Notes: generated by a model from the letters alone, not told the origin. Positions 8,553 to 19,943 are shown, counted from the first letter of the stretch. The stretch: DNA of 64,000 nucleotides from JAJYSO01 sp964451785 (GCA_964451785.1 CAYVJG010000013.1:1-64000), one strand, 5' to 3'. Numbers and translations: made by a program.

Positions 8553-9887
8553 TTATTTCGATAAATTCGGATTTTGCAATCTAGCATCTAGTGGGAATTG
8601 CAAGGTATAACGCGCATCGTTTTGTTGTAAAATATATTCATCGTCATAAATTTTGTGAACTATTTTCTTTTGATTTAGGCGTCGTAAGTCAAACCAACGT
8701 TGTCCTTCAAGCGCAAATTCTCTAAAGCGTTCTTCTAAAATAAATGTAATAAATTCAGCCTGATCAGCTTGACCAATTTCTTGAATAAGTGCTGCCGCAG
8801 CGGTCGGTGTATAACGCGACTCTACAAAAGGAGTAATGGCGTCAACAGCGGCTGAAACTCGGTGTAATTGAGCTAAAGCTTCGGCTTTAATAAAGTAAAG
8901 TTCAGCTGTGCGGAACGTTACTTTAAGTGCAGTTTCGCCTACTTTAATCACCGTATAAGTGCCATCAGAATTTTCTGAAAACCAAATCGGAAAACGCAAA
9001 TCTCCTGTTTGGTCAAAGGCTGCCAGTAATTCATCAGACGCAAAAGTACTGGCTTGTAAGCTAGAGGTCATGGTTTCTTCTAAAGCCAAAATCGATTCAA
9101 CCGATGTATAATCGGTTGGCAAAACATCAGGTGTTGCATTGAGATCAACCAATTCGCTTTTAATGGCTAAAGCTTGCTCTGCACTTTCTAGTGCCGCTTG
9201 ATAATCTTCTTGATATAAATTAACACGCGCTTCTAAAGCTAAGATAGCGACTTTCGAAAAGCGGTAGTTCTTTCCGGCGGCATAAGTTTCAACTTGCACC
9301 AATTCTTTAGCCGCTTCAATATCGGTATGGATTTGGTTATAGATTACAGCTAGTTTTTCCTTAGGGCGTTCATCTTCAATATTCATAGACAAGACTAATG
9401 GCACCCCATCAGTTTGCGCGGCTGTTTCTGCCTGATAAGGTTTAGCTAATAAATTGACCAAATCAAAATAAGCAAGCGCGCGCAAGGCATGAGCTTCGGC
9501 GAGAAGTTGTTGTTTTTCTGTGCCGTCTTTCATGGTTTTTACACCTTCGTTCAGCGTTTGATTGGCATAAAAAATCGCTTTATAAAAAGCCCCATAAGGA
9601 AACTGTTTAGTCACCGGATCACTGCTTTGATCATTATAAGCATAAATGTCTTTTAGAGCCGAGAAGTTTGAGCCTTCAGCCGTACTCAAGATGAGTTCAT
9701 CAGTGCGCAAGGCGGTCAAGGATTTATGCTGCGGATAAACCACATAAGCTGAAGTCAGCAATTGGCGATAATCTTCAGTTGTTTCCGGAATAACTTTTCC
9801 GGAAGGGTCGATATCTAAATAATCGTTACAGCTCACTGTAGTACTTAAGACGATTACGGATAAAATAATGTAATATATTCTTTGCAT
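8553..9887 (-). CDS. SusD/RagB-family outer-membrane lipoprotein
   Basis: The 444-residue protein starts with a lipoprotein signal peptide whose lipobox ends TTVSC, followed by NDYLDI, the usual SusD N-terminus after the lipidated Cys. The rest is helical and TPR-like (for example AEAHALRALAYFDLV), and the C-terminus has the family motif ERFREFALEGQRWFDLRR. SusD proteins bind glycans or peptides on the cell surface and form the lid on the SusC transporter. It follows susC by 12 bases and must be translated from the same mRNA. Because susC is frameshifted here, this protein may lack its partner. Ligand unknown. Confidence 0.92.
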   Translation of the reverse strand: MQRIYYIILSVIVLSTTVSCNDYLDIDPSGKVIPETTEDYRQLLTSAYVVYPQHKSLTALRTDELILSTAEGSNFSALKDIYAYNDQSSDPVTKQFPYGAFYKAIFYANQTLNEGVKTMKDGTEKQQLLAEAHALRALAYFDLVNLLAKPYQAETAAQTDGVPLVLSMNIEDERPKEKLAVIYNQIHTDIEAAKELVQVETYAAGKNYRFSKVAILALEARVNLYQEDYQAALESAEQALAIKSELVDLNATPDVLPTDYTSVESILALEETMTSSLQASTFASDELLAAFDQTGDLRFPIWFSENSDGTYTVIKVGETALKVTFRTAELYFIKAEALAQLHRVSAAVDAITPFVESRYTPTAAAALIQEIGQADQAEFITFILEERFREFALEGQRWFDLRRLNQKKIVHKIYDDEYILQQNDARYTLQFPLDARLQNPNLSK

Positions 9888-9899
9888 AGTATGCTGTTT

Positions 9900-12800
9900 T
9901 TAAAAAGTCACGTTAAAGCCCATATTGATAGCTCTCGAAATGGGTTGTGCGTAAATATTGCCATAAGTTTCCGGATCGAAATAGCCGTCATAATTGGTGC
10001 CGAAGACAAACAAATTACGCCCTTCAACAAAAATGCGTGCATTTTGCATTTTGAGTTTTTCTAACCAAGATTCTGGAAATGAATAGCCCAAACGTATGCT
10101 GCTAATACGGATATAACTCATTTCTTTAGCCCAAATATCGAGGTAATTATACGAGTTAAAGGCATCCATACCGCCAAACCATTTGTTGACCATCCAAGCT
10201 TCTCCTTGAGCTGGATTGGCACTAGAAATGGCCGGTAAAGTTCCATTAGGATTTGATGGCGACCACGCATTGAGAATGGCTTTAGTATAATTGCGTCCCG
10301 GATCGACTTCTGCCGGGTTATACGGCGGGCGCTCTATAACCATTTGCTTCAGATTAAAATTAGCCGAAATAGTCAAATCGAAATTATTCCATTTAAAGGT
10401 ATTGATAATTCCGCCTGTAAATTTAGGGTCGCGATCACCAGCATAGGTAAACAGCTCGCGATACTCTTCATTAGTTAGTCCTGAATTGACCAAATAGCCA
10501 GGCATCACATCGGCCATAGCATCGTAGAGTTTAAAAAACTCAACAGCGCTCACTTTTTTATCCCCTTTCCAAAACATCAAGTTCCCTTGATCGTCTAATC
10601 CGGCGGTTTTAATCACAAACATCGCATTAACCGGTAAGCCTTCACGTGAAGGTAAAAAATCAGAATTTTGAACGTTTATACGATCTACGTTACTCTTATT
10701 GTGTGAAAGATTAATCGTGGTTCGCCATGAAAATTCAGGAGTAGAGATATTGCGTGTAGTTACAGAAATTTCATAGCCTTCATTCGTGATTTGTGCCCAG
10801 TTCATCGTTGTAAATTCAAAACCTGTTTCGAGTGGCAACTGGCGTAACCCAATTAAATCGGTTCCTTTACGATGATAAGCATCAAAGCCTACTGATACGC
10901 GGTCGTTAAACATACTCAAGTCAAACCCAATATTGGTATTGGCTGTTTTTTCCCAGCGCAAGGTAGAGTTTGGCGGTGAAGTCACGACAATTGTCTCTTC
11001 ATTGACCCCGGGTAAAAGGATTGAATTGCCATATTCGCCCACAACAAAAGAGGAGGTGTTACGGTCAATATTTCCTTGTAATCCATAGGATGCACGCAAG
11101 CGTAAATAATTAATAAACTCTACATTTTTCATAAAATCTTCCTCAGACACTTGCCAAGCTCCCGACACTGACCACAACAGTAAATATCTGTATTTAGGAT
11201 CTACACCAAACAAGTTAGAGCCATCGAAGCGCACACTACCGAAAAAGGTATATTTACGATCAAAGGTATAAGAAGCCGTTCCGAAGAAAGACGCGTATGC
11301 ATTTTTAATCTCCGATTGGCGATAGGTTTCGTAAAGAGACGAATTGGCCGCAGATTCATTAGGGAAGAAAATCGGCTTAGTGGTCATGGTTTTAGGGTCG
11401 TAGCCAAAACCTCTAGACTCAATATTCTTAGCATAAGTACGGCGCAATTCACTACCGATCATGACATCTATCTCGTGAAGATAGTTAAACGTAGCGTTGT
11501 ACTTTGCCATGGTTTTCCAGTTGTATTGAAAATTGTATGACGATGGATTTTCAATAATTCCTCCTTCGGGTAAAAAGTATTTATAAGTACCCGTTTCGCT
11601 GTCGTAATAACGTGTACGTTGTGTTTCTTTACGCACATAATAAGTTTCTGAACCAGCATATTTTTCAGTACGACTATCGTCGAGTTGCAAGCCGAGTTGT
11701 GAAGACAAAGTCAAACCTTCAAAAAGGTCATAATCGAGATCAAAAATGGCTTTAAGCGAGTTGGTTTCTAATTGATAATTTGTGTTTTCGCGTTCTTCCA
11801 AAAAGTTAAATGCCACATAACGATCGTCAAAACCATCTATATCTTGATCGTAGTTATAGCTACCATCAGCATTGTAAGGCTTCAAATAAGGATTGGCATT
11901 GCGTGAATAATTAGCCGGATTAATACTGGCATCACGATCAGACAAGAAGCTTTTCTTTTTAGCTTGTGTTCCGAATAAAGCAGCGCCAATATGCAACTTA
12001 TCTGTTATTTGGTAGTTGTTTTTCAAGGTGATATTATAGCGTTCAAAACCAGTACCTACTGTTGTTCCTTCTTCTTTGTAATAACCTAGTGAGAGGTAAT
12101 AATCATAATCTTCTCCCCCACCGGAAACGCTTACGCCATATTGTTGATTGAAGGTAGAACGGTACAGTAAATCTCCCCAACTGGTATTTTGTGAGCGCAA
12201 TTGTTTAATGGCAGCTTGAGTTGCTGGAGAAAGTGCTGAAAGTCCACCTAGGCGGAATGTATTGAGTTCTCCACTAGCGTTAAGCAAGCGCGCAATAGCC
12301 CCTTTATCTGAGCGGTAAGTCAAATCAGAACGACTCGCTAACATCAATTCAAGGTCTACTTTTTCAGAAGCGTTTAGCAAATTGAGTTTTGAAAAATCGG
12401 GTTTAAAATTAAAAAAGGTATTTGCTGAAAAATTGATTCGCATTTTCCCTTTTTTTCCTTTTTTAGTGGTAATTGAGATCACTCCGTTAGCTGCTCTAGC
12501 CCCATAAATAGCCGTTGCAGCAGCATCTTTAAGAATGGTAATATCCGCGATATCATTAGGATTTAATCCGGCAATAGAAAAGTTTTTGAGCTGATCAATA
12601 TTGTCTTTACTACTAAAATCAGGGACTTCACTTCCTTCAAGAGACATACCGTCAATAACCCAAAGCGGATCTTGCGGTCCATTGAGAGAAGCCGTTCCAC
12701 GAATACGGATTTTAGCGGGAGCCCCTGGTGAGCCAGTAGCAGTGGTTACCACTACCCCCAGCTACTTGACCTGTGAGCATTTGATCGACACTAGCCACGC

Positions 12801-13209
12801 CTTCTTGCTTAATATCGGCCATATCGATTTGCTCTACAGCCGAAGTCAATTTGCGTTTTTCTATAGCTTGATAGCCAGTAACGACTACTTCTTCTAGTTG
12901 ATTTTGTGCCACAGTCATGCTGATAACATAATCTGCTTCTACGGTTAAAGTGACGGTTTTAGTTTCATAGCCCATAAGCGTCACCTCAATAGCTTTAGTA
13001 GTTGCAGGAACAGTCAACCTAAAATGGCCTTCTATATCGGTTACAGCTCCTGTAGCTGCTGCTTGATTTTGAGCAATCATGATATAGGCTCCCGGTAGCG
13101 GTAGTTGATCAGCTTGATCAACCACTGTTCCTGAAATAACACGTGTGTTTTGGGCTGAAACGCCCCAGCCTAAAAGGCAACAACACACAATTAGTAATAT
13201 ATTTTTCAT
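9900..13209 (-). pseudogene. SusC/RagA TonB-dependent transporter, frameshifted
   Basis: Two open frames together form one SusC protein of about 1100 residues. The first (13209 to 12712) has a signal peptide, a carboxypeptidase-like domain and the TonB-box/plug start (QLEEVVVTGYQAIEKRK). The second (12752 to 9900) resumes at VVVTTATGSPGAPAKIRIRG and runs through the plug and barrel to the C-terminal strand INMGFNVTF. They join at a run of five C on the plus strand (12755-12759); four would restore GQVAGVVVTTATG. The change is therefore one extra base, either a true mutation, a slippage switch or a sequencing error. SusC would import the ligand held by SusD. It follows the metalloprotease by 12 bases. 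Confidence 0.9.
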
Positions 13210-13221
13210 TGTCTATTAAAA

Positions 13222-15809
13222 TTAAATTCCCAAAGCTTCATTAATTCTATTAATCAAATCTAGATAATGAGCCTGTGTGGCTTCATCACCTGTATTTTTG
13301 CGTTTTTCAACTAACTTTTTAATTCGCATCAACTCTGTTTTCTTATAAGTTGTCACTTCAGAAACGCGTTTCATGGCATCAAAATCGATGTATTGTAATT
13401 GCTTGCCATCAACTTGACAGAGCTCAGGCATTTGAAGGTTTTGGGTAATCATCAATCCGGAACGTCTGGTTTTTTTAAACAACTTATTGACATCAATAAT
13501 CAAAGCGTCGACATAATTTTTCTCAGCCATTCGCTCTAAGATAGTGAGGGCTTGACGCTTTTGCGTCGGTTTAAAAATAGCTTGGCGCAATTGTTCAAAA
13601 AGATTGTGTACGGTATATACTTTTTCAGGATACTCATCAATTTGCTGATTTGACATCACTTCGGCATCAAGAAGGCGCAACAGGCGCTCATCCATCAAGG
13701 TGTAATAGATAATTGAATATTGAAGTTCACGTGCTAAGGCATAAGGTGAATGCTCATAAGGCCCTAACGGCGAATCTTTAACCGGATAAGTTTTGAGGTT
13801 AACCTCATCAAAAAACAACCATTTAGGCAGATGTATCACATGTGTAATCAAATAATCAACTGCTTCTTTTTGAGTTGCATAAGGTACAGGCGTGTGCGCC
13901 TCAATACCATTACCATAACGCGCATGATTCAAGTAAATACCGCCAATATTAGCCATCACCTGCATGTTATACATTTGCCATTGTCCAATAGCGCCCATGT
14001 ATAATTTGCCGGCTTCATAGAAGTCGTGATCTTCTTCATAGGTCCATGGAATAATACTATCGACCACAATTTTGAGGTTTTTCAAGCCATATTGACTCGC
14101 TTTCATGGCATTATTGCCCAAGTCTTCGGACTGTGAACGAGGATCGACAATATTCTTATAGCTTTGTTGAGCGCCAAAGAAATACATCGGGTCACCTTCA
14201 TGCTGCTGAATCAATTGGCGCAAGGCTTTCTTTTCAACAGACTTTTTAGGATACCAACGATAGCCCCAATTAATAGCATATTTATCGTAAATTCCTATTT
14301 TAGGGGTGATTGCGGTTACGCCATCACCAGGTTGCGCCACGTAGTTATAGCGGGCATAATCCATAATTGACGGGGCTGTACCGCCCATTTTATCGGTATA
14401 AGTTTTAGAACGCAACGAATCTACAGGAAAAGCGAAAGATGCCCCATGTTGTGCTGCAAGCCCAATGTGTGTCCTACTTCGTGAGAAGACACAAAGCGAA
14501 TAGCTTCACCCATATGCTCATCGCTAAATTTATTGGCACGTGCTTTCGGGTCAATGGCGCCTGTTTGGATACGCATCCAACTGTGCAAAGAAGTCATCAC
14601 ATTATGCCACCAAATAATTTTAGAACTAATAATCTCACCACTACGCGGATCAACTACCGAAGGCCCCATAGCATTAGATTTAGGAGAAGCCGCATAAGTA
14701 ATCACCGAATAGCGAACATCATCAATATCAAAATCCTCATCAGCCTCGGAAGCTAATTTTGCTACGATAGCATTTTTAAATCCTGCTGCTTCAAAAGCCG
14801 CTTGCCAATCTTTAACGCCGGCGATGATTTTTTGGCGCCATTGTGGTGGTGTAGATGGATCGATATAAAACACAATGGGGTTTTGAGGTTCAACCAACTC
14901 GCTTTTAAGATAAGCCTGAACATCTTCCGGTTTGGGTTCTAATCGCCAACGCGTAATAAATTCTTCGCGTTTCATTTTTTGTTGCTCATCTGAGAAAAAC
15001 CAATGCGGTACCGTAAAATAACCCACGCGCTCATCAGCAATACGCGCTTGCATAGGCTATTTATCCAGCAAAACAATATTAGTAGCTGTTCCAAGAGTTA
15101 TAGCCATATTGCCACCACCTTCATCAACTTTTGTAGTGATTAACGACTTGACCAATAAGTTTTTTTCAAAAGTTTTTACCGTATCTATATACGAGAGTTT
15201 TGTATCTACCGAGGTTGGCAAGGAAAGTCCTGACAAGACATCGTTAAAACTCTTGCGCTTACCGTTAAAAACATCGTTGACCTTGATCAAGGTAGCTGTT
15301 GAATCTAAGTTGCGTGTTTCAATATCAAAAACTTCTAACACAGAAGGCGCAAAGTTGTTCTGAACAGATTGTGTGATTGCATCTTTTTTAGGTGAAGACA
15401 CGCGAATGCGTTCTGTTTTGACACGAATTTTCTTAGCGACAGAATCGCGGTGAAACGTAATAATCTTACGTTCGTAATTAATCCCTTTATTTGCTCCGGC
15501 ATCGTTAATTTCTAAAGGCACTTGTGTCAAATAATTAACGATAAGAAACTGGCGATTGAGCAAGCTATCCGGAATTTCAAAATAGATATCACTATCCACT
15601 TGCAAAACATTAAAAACACCTTTGTGCAGAGTGCCTTTTTCTAACAGCTTTTTATAGCTATCCTCTTTCTTATCCGTAGAATCTTTTTTAGACGTTGTTT
15701 TGTCTTTAAAGTTATAACTACTCCCCCCATACGTCTCAGCAAAAACTGTTGAGACACTAAAACTCAATACCAGCCCTAGCAGACCAGCCTTCCAATTAAA
15801 CATACACAA
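13222..15809 (-). pseudogene. Zinc-dependent metalloprotease (DUF5117/DUF5118 type), broken by a stop and a frameshift
   Basis: Three adjacent open frames (15809-15057, 15053-14421, 14415-13222) make up one secreted protease of about 860 residues. The N-terminal part has a signal peptide and the DUF5118/DUF5117-like region. The middle part holds the zinc site HEVGHTLGLQH (HExxHxxGxxH). The last part resumes at DSLRSKTYTDKMGG and SIMDYARYNY. Lesion 1 is an in-frame TAG at 15057-15059 between LLDK and PMQARIADERVG. Lesion 2 is a one-base loss in a C run (14442-14445, plus strand) just after the zinc motif; one more base restores HNMGASFAFPVDS. It would have been the first gene of the susC-susD operon, suggesting peptide uptake. 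Confidence 0.88.
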
Positions 15810-16249
15810 AATTTATTTTTTGTAATTATTTGAGAGAAGTCCTAAGTATGTTTTTTAAGTCACAGACCCCTAATCATCTATCTATTAGATTTTTAAAAAC
15901 CCGGCGGCAAACTTAGCACTTAGTTAGCGTCATTTAAAATTATTATCATTCAGTTATGTTAATTTTTGATAATTACTTATTTCGCACAAATACAAACTAA
16001 ACATTACAAATAATCAGCATAAAAGCCTTGACAAGATTACATACTAATAACAAAACATAAGTTTTGACTACGCATGCACTAAACCCTGCGCTACATCTTA
16101 TTTTACTTATGAAATATTTAATATTTTATTAATCCCTTCATATCCTGAATCCAAGTCATAAATGCAATAATGCAGCGAATCATTTACACATTATCAATGC
16201 AAATAACAATTTCATAACACGAATTCATTTTAATTTAAATTTATTTCTA
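15810..16249. other. Divergent intergenic region, AT-rich
   Basis: About 440 bp between the leftward protease operon and the rightward metal operon. Visible are a possible minus-strand -7 box TAAGTTTG (15915 to 15908) and, around 15942-15974, an imperfect inverted repeat ATTATCA...TGATAAT reminiscent of Fur/Zur-type sites. Both are weak calls. No gene is seen. Confidence 0.3.
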
Positions 16250-16257
16250 TAGTTTTG
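16250..16257 (+). promoter_or_regulatory. -7 box for the metal-operon leader gene
   Basis: TAGTTTTG fits TAnnTTTG exactly and ends five bases before the ATG at 16263, implying a nearly leaderless transcript. No clear -33 TTTG is seen in the AT-rich sequence upstream. Confidence 0.5.
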
Positions 16258-16262
16258 TAGCG

Positions 16263-16574
16263 ATGTTATCTAAAGCACAAAAACATATCATCGCCCAGGT
16301 ATTCCTCTTTGCTTTTATCTTACTTAAAGCATCGGGGCTACATGCGCTTACGCATTTGCATCACCCTGATCAAGTTGACAAGTGTACTTTGTGCCATGTT
16401 TCGCAACGCGATAACACCACCCCTAATTTGGCACCTACACCAATTGAACTTCCAGTTTTTATTGTTGCGCCGATTTATGCTGAACCTACAGTTGTTTGCT
16501 TTCCGGTTTACAACAAAAAATTGGCTATCAACCAATTGGTTAATCGCCCACCTCCCGTTTATACCGTTTTATAA
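16263..16574 (+). CDS. Small His/Cys-rich membrane or exported protein
   Basis: The 103-residue protein has an N-terminal hydrophobic segment (about residues 10-25). A likely metal-binding cluster follows: His27, His31, His33, His34, Cys41, Cys44 and His45, the last three as CTLCH. The remainder is proline-rich. The family is not recognised by name, but small His/Cys proteins of this build often precede heavy-metal TonB receptors in Flavobacteriia, as here. It could bind or hand over zinc or copper in the periplasm. An overlapping frame of similar size (16309-16596) lacks these features and is judged a shadow. Confidence 0.6.
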   Translation: MLSKAQKHIIAQVFLFAFILLKASGLHALTHLHHPDQVDKCTLCHVSQRDNTTPNLAPTPIELPVFIVAPIYAEPTVVCFPVYNKKLAINQLVNRPPPVYTVL

Positions 16575-16828
16575 ACGAAACTATATCTCCTTATGAATTT
16601 CCACAGGGATAAGTAGATCGTTTTCACGGCTTGTCTTATTTGCATACTTTTTAAGAGCAGTTAACATCTGTCACTATTTTTAGGTGATTTACAGTTAATT
16701 ACATCCTTAAAATCTGTCTTACCTCCATTAACAAGCACTTATTTCAATCAAATTTACGGTATAACAAAGTATATATTAGTCTCAATCATTTAACAACTAA
16801 GGCTAGTTAATACTTCATTTTTCAACCT

Positions 16829-19240
16829 ATGAAATTATTTATAGCCGCCTTTTTGGCATTGGCTACCCTACAATTATCTGCACAAGAAACGCCTTGTAAG
16901 CTCACGTTAACTGGTCAGGTTTTAGATCAAAACACACATGAACCTGTAGTTGGAGCTACGCTCAAAATCGGTGATTCTGATAAAATTGCCTACACCGATA
17001 TCAATGGGCAATTTGAGTTTCATTCGCTTTGTGTCGGTGACTACACCTTGCACATTTCGGGTTTAACTATTGAACCCGTACAGCAGTCTATTCAGTTGAC
17101 CACTTCTAGCAAACAAGATTTTTTTGTGCACCATCATCACGAAACTTTAGAGAAGGTCATCGTGACAGGAGTTAAGCAAACCACAGCCTCACATACAGGG
17201 CAAGTGCAAACGCTAAACACGGCCACAATCGATGAATTTAGTGATGCCTCATTAGGCGAAGCCTTGGCTTCGTTAGCCGGAGTAGCCGTATTACAAACGG
17301 GAAAAAACATTGCTAAACCAGTCATACAAGGCTTTAGTGGCAGCAGGGTACCGATTTACAATCACGGCATCCGGCAGGCCGACCAGGAGTGGGGCAGTGA
17401 CCATGCTCCTACCGTTGATTTAAATTCTGTGGGACAATTGCAAGTGGTCAAAGGCGCTTCAGCCTTAGCTTATGGCGGTGATGCCATAGGCGGATTAATC
17501 ATTGCGGAAGCGGCAAAAATTCCGCATCGCGACAGCTTATATGGCAAGACAATCCTTTCGGGATTTTCAAATGGAAGAGGATTAAGCGTATCCTCTGAGT
17601 TGACCAAGAGTTTTTCTAATGGCTGGTACACCTCTGCGCAAGCGGCTTATAAAAAAGCAGGTGATTATAAAGCCCCTGACTACTACCTTTCCAATACAGG
17701 TCTTGAAAATAGGAGTTTTAGCTTGCGCCTAGGCTTGCAAAAATTCCATTATGGATTTGATGCTTACTTTAGCAATTACAACTCTAATCTCGGGATTCTA
17801 CGGGCCTCAAGCACGGGAAGTATCAGCGATTTAGTAACAGCTATTAATCAAGACAAACCAGTGTATTCAAGTGATTTTTCTTATCAAATTGCTTCTCCCA
17901 GACAAAAGGTTAATCATCAATTGTTTCGTCTTAAAGCCTATTATCACTTTGATCAATTAGGCAAATTAAATCTGACTTATGGTTATCAAAACAATCAACG
18001 CTACGAATACGATATTCGACGTGGTGATTTTAAATATAAACCGGCCATAGATTTACTGCTTAAAACCCACAGCTTAACCGCCGAATTCAACTTTAATACG
18101 CGACAAATTTACGCGTTAAAAGCAGGGATAAACGCAGAACACAAAGACAATACAGCGGCGCCAGACACCGGCATTCAGCGCATCATTCCCGATTACAAAA
18201 GCGATGCTTTAGGAGCTTATCTCATCGGGCATTACAGGCCCAACGAAAACTGGTTAATAGAGGCCGGATTGCGCTATGATTACAGTCGTATAGATGCCTA
18301 CAAATACTATTCAAAATACCGCTGGGAAGCACAAAATTACCAGAGTGATTTTAGCGACCTAATCATTGGCGAACACGGCTCACAGTGGCTTACACATCCA
18401 CAATTTACTTATCACAATATCTCCGCTACGCTAGGGGGACGCTATCAATTATCCTCAGCCCTAGACCTTCGTTTGAATTATGCTTTGAGCAATCGCGCAC
18501 CTAATCCGGCTGAATTGTTTTCAGATGGCTTACACCACTCTGCTGCCAGCATTGAGTTAGGTGACTTGCGTCTTCAGCCTGAAAATGCTCATAAAATTGG
18601 TTTAAGTTTAGAAAAATCAGTAGGGAAATGGCAATTCACGCTCAGTCCTTATTTCAATTATATTGCCAATTTTATTTACCTAAAACCCGATGGATTTGAA
18701 GAGACCATACGCGGTGTTTTCTTACGTTATCAATACACGCAAAACGACGCCCAAATGTGGGGTGTTGACGCCCAGATGCTGTATCAATTTGCTCAACATT
18801 GGCAGTATGAAACCAAATTCTCAACCATCACAGGACAACACACTCAACTCAATCGCCCTCTTGTAGCTATGCCAACCACCAAATGGTTTAACGGCTTACA
18901 GTATAGCCGCCCTGATTGGCATCAATTACAATTGAGTGTCCAAACCGAAATCAACTTTGAAAAACAAGATTATCCCGATGATAATTTTACAATTCGCTTG
19001 CTAGACAATGGTGTCTATCGCGATGCTTTAGTAGATATCAGTACGCCTCCTGAAACCTATTTCCTTGCGCATTTTAAAGCTTCAGCGGTATTTCACCCGC
19101 TAAAAAACACCGCTTGGAAAGTTAATTTTTCTATTGATAATATTTTTAATACGGCTTACCGCAATTACCTCAACCGCTTGCGTTACTATGCCGATAACCT
19201 GGGACGCAATTTTAGCTTACAACTCATTATTAGCTATTAA
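16829..19240 (+). CDS. TonB-dependent receptor, probable heavy-metal (zinc or copper) type
   Basis: The 803-residue outer-membrane receptor has a signal peptide (MKLFIAAFLALATLQLSAQ) and a carboxypeptidase-like beta-sandwich at about 24-100. Four consecutive His at 101-104 lie just before the TonB-box region (ETLEKVIVTGVKQT). A plug domain (GVAVLQTGKNIAKPVIQGFS, HGIRQADQEWG) and a 22-strand-type barrel ending in NFSLQLIISY follow. The plug motif IQGFSGSRVPIYNHGIRQ is characteristic of ZnuD-like and copper receptors rather than siderophore receptors. The preceding His/Cys protein and the following lipoprotein fit a metal-uptake operon. No lesion is seen. The 254-bp gap before it shows no clear promoter, so it may be read from the upstream box. 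Confidence 0.85.
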   Translation: MKLFIAAFLALATLQLSAQETPCKLTLTGQVLDQNTHEPVVGATLKIGDSDKIAYTDINGQFEFHSLCVGDYTLHISGLTIEPVQQSIQLTTSSKQDFFVHHHHETLEKVIVTGVKQTTASHTGQVQTLNTATIDEFSDASLGEALASLAGVAVLQTGKNIAKPVIQGFSGSRVPIYNHGIRQADQEWGSDHAPTVDLNSVGQLQVVKGASALAYGGDAIGGLIIAEAAKIPHRDSLYGKTILSGFSNGRGLSVSSELTKSFSNGWYTSAQAAYKKAGDYKAPDYYLSNTGLENRSFSLRLGLQKFHYGFDAYFSNYNSNLGILRASSTGSISDLVTAINQDKPVYSSDFSYQIASPRQKVNHQLFRLKAYYHFDQLGKLNLTYGYQNNQRYEYDIRRGDFKYKPAIDLLLKTHSLTAEFNFNTRQIYALKAGINAEHKDNTAAPDTGIQRIIPDYKSDALGAYLIGHYRPNENWLIEAGLRYDYSRIDAYKYYSKYRWEAQNYQSDFSDLIIGEHGSQWLTHPQFTYHNISATLGGRYQLSSALDLRLNYALSNRAPNPAELFSDGLHHSAASIELGDLRLQPENAHKIGLSLEKSVGKWQFTLSPYFNYIANFIYLKPDGFEETIRGVFLRYQYTQNDAQMWGVDAQMLYQFAQHWQYETKFSTITGQHTQLNRPLVAMPTTKWFNGLQYSRPDWHQLQLSVQTEINFEKQDYPDDNFTIRLLDNGVYRDALVDISTPPETYFLAHFKASAVFHPLKNTAWKVNFSIDNIFNTAYRNYLNRLRYYADNLGRNFSLQLIISY

Positions 19241-19297
19241 CCCTTATTTTTTATTGTTTCACAAAAGACCTAATTAAGGTCACTAATTCTATACATT

Positions 19298-19864
19298 ATG
19301 CGACTTATTAAATTTTTCTCACTACTCCTATTAAGTGTAGTAATCACCACTTCTTGCTCTGATGACGATTCTATTCCTGAAGCAATCAACGAACAAGAAA
19401 TCATCACCGATGTCAGCTTAACCTTTACAGATAGTCAAGGACAAGCGGTCACCTATACCTATACAGACCCTAAATATCGTCCTGCAGATTATATCGCGCC
19501 GCAGATTGAGTTGCAACAAGGCGAAACTTATCAAGTGAATTTAGCCTTCTATGACAAATCAAATCCGGCAGAAATAGAAGATATCACTACTGAAGTAAAG
19601 GAAGAGCGTGACGAGCATTTTATCACTTATAATTTTGCTACAGTACAAATTGATTTAGCCCGTACTGACGAGGCTTCTTCTACAAACAGCGCCGGGATTC
19701 CTATAGGTATAAACACAGCATGGACAGCAACAGCTACCGGAACAGGCACAGTTGAAGTAGCCTTGATTCACGCTCCTGAGTCTGTAGATGTCACTAATCC
19801 TTTAGGTACCCATCAAGGCGGCAGCACCGATGTGCAAGTTGAATTTGCTATTGCTGTAAACTAA
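19298..19864 (+). CDS. Lipoprotein of the metal-receptor operon
   Basis: The 188-residue protein has a lipoprotein signal with lipobox ITTSC, then SDDDS, an acidic stretch common in surface-exposed Bacteroidota lipoproteins. The rest is beta-rich and contains a probable immunoglobulin-like or transthyretin-like fold (VSLTFTDSQGQAVTYTYTDP; GTGTVEVALIHAPESVDV). It begins 57 bases after the receptor and ends before a strong terminator, so it is the last gene of that operon. It may be the surface partner that presents the metal or its carrier to the receptor. That role is inferred from position only. Confidence 0.7.
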   Translation: MRLIKFFSLLLLSVVITTSCSDDDSIPEAINEQEIITDVSLTFTDSQGQAVTYTYTDPKYRPADYIAPQIELQQGETYQVNLAFYDKSNPAEIEDITTEVKEERDEHFITYNFATVQIDLARTDEASSTNSAGIPIGINTAWTATATGTGTVEVALIHAPESVDVTNPLGTHQGGSTDVQVEFAIAVN

Positions 19865-19870
19865 TGCCAT

Positions 19871-19920
19871 AAAAAATCCCTTTGTACAATGGTTGAGGCA
19901 TGGTGTACAAAGGGATTTTT
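19871..19920. terminator. Bidirectional terminator between lipoprotein gene and dgt
   Basis: Perfect 17-bp stem AAAAATCCCTTTGTACA (19872-19888) / TGTACAAAGGGATTTTT (19904-19920). With A and T runs at both ends it can stop both convergent transcripts. Confidence 0.92.
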
Positions 19921-19943
19921 AATATTATCTAACTGTTGAGCGG

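Noticed and set aside
15942..15974. Firm Fur/Zur box
   Set aside because: The arms are short and AT-rich, so the match may be chance in this sequence; kept only as a weak note.
16309..16596. 95-codon frame overlapping the His/Cys-rich small protein
   Set aside because: The other frame has the better placed promoter box and a coherent metal-binding motif; this one has no recognisable features.
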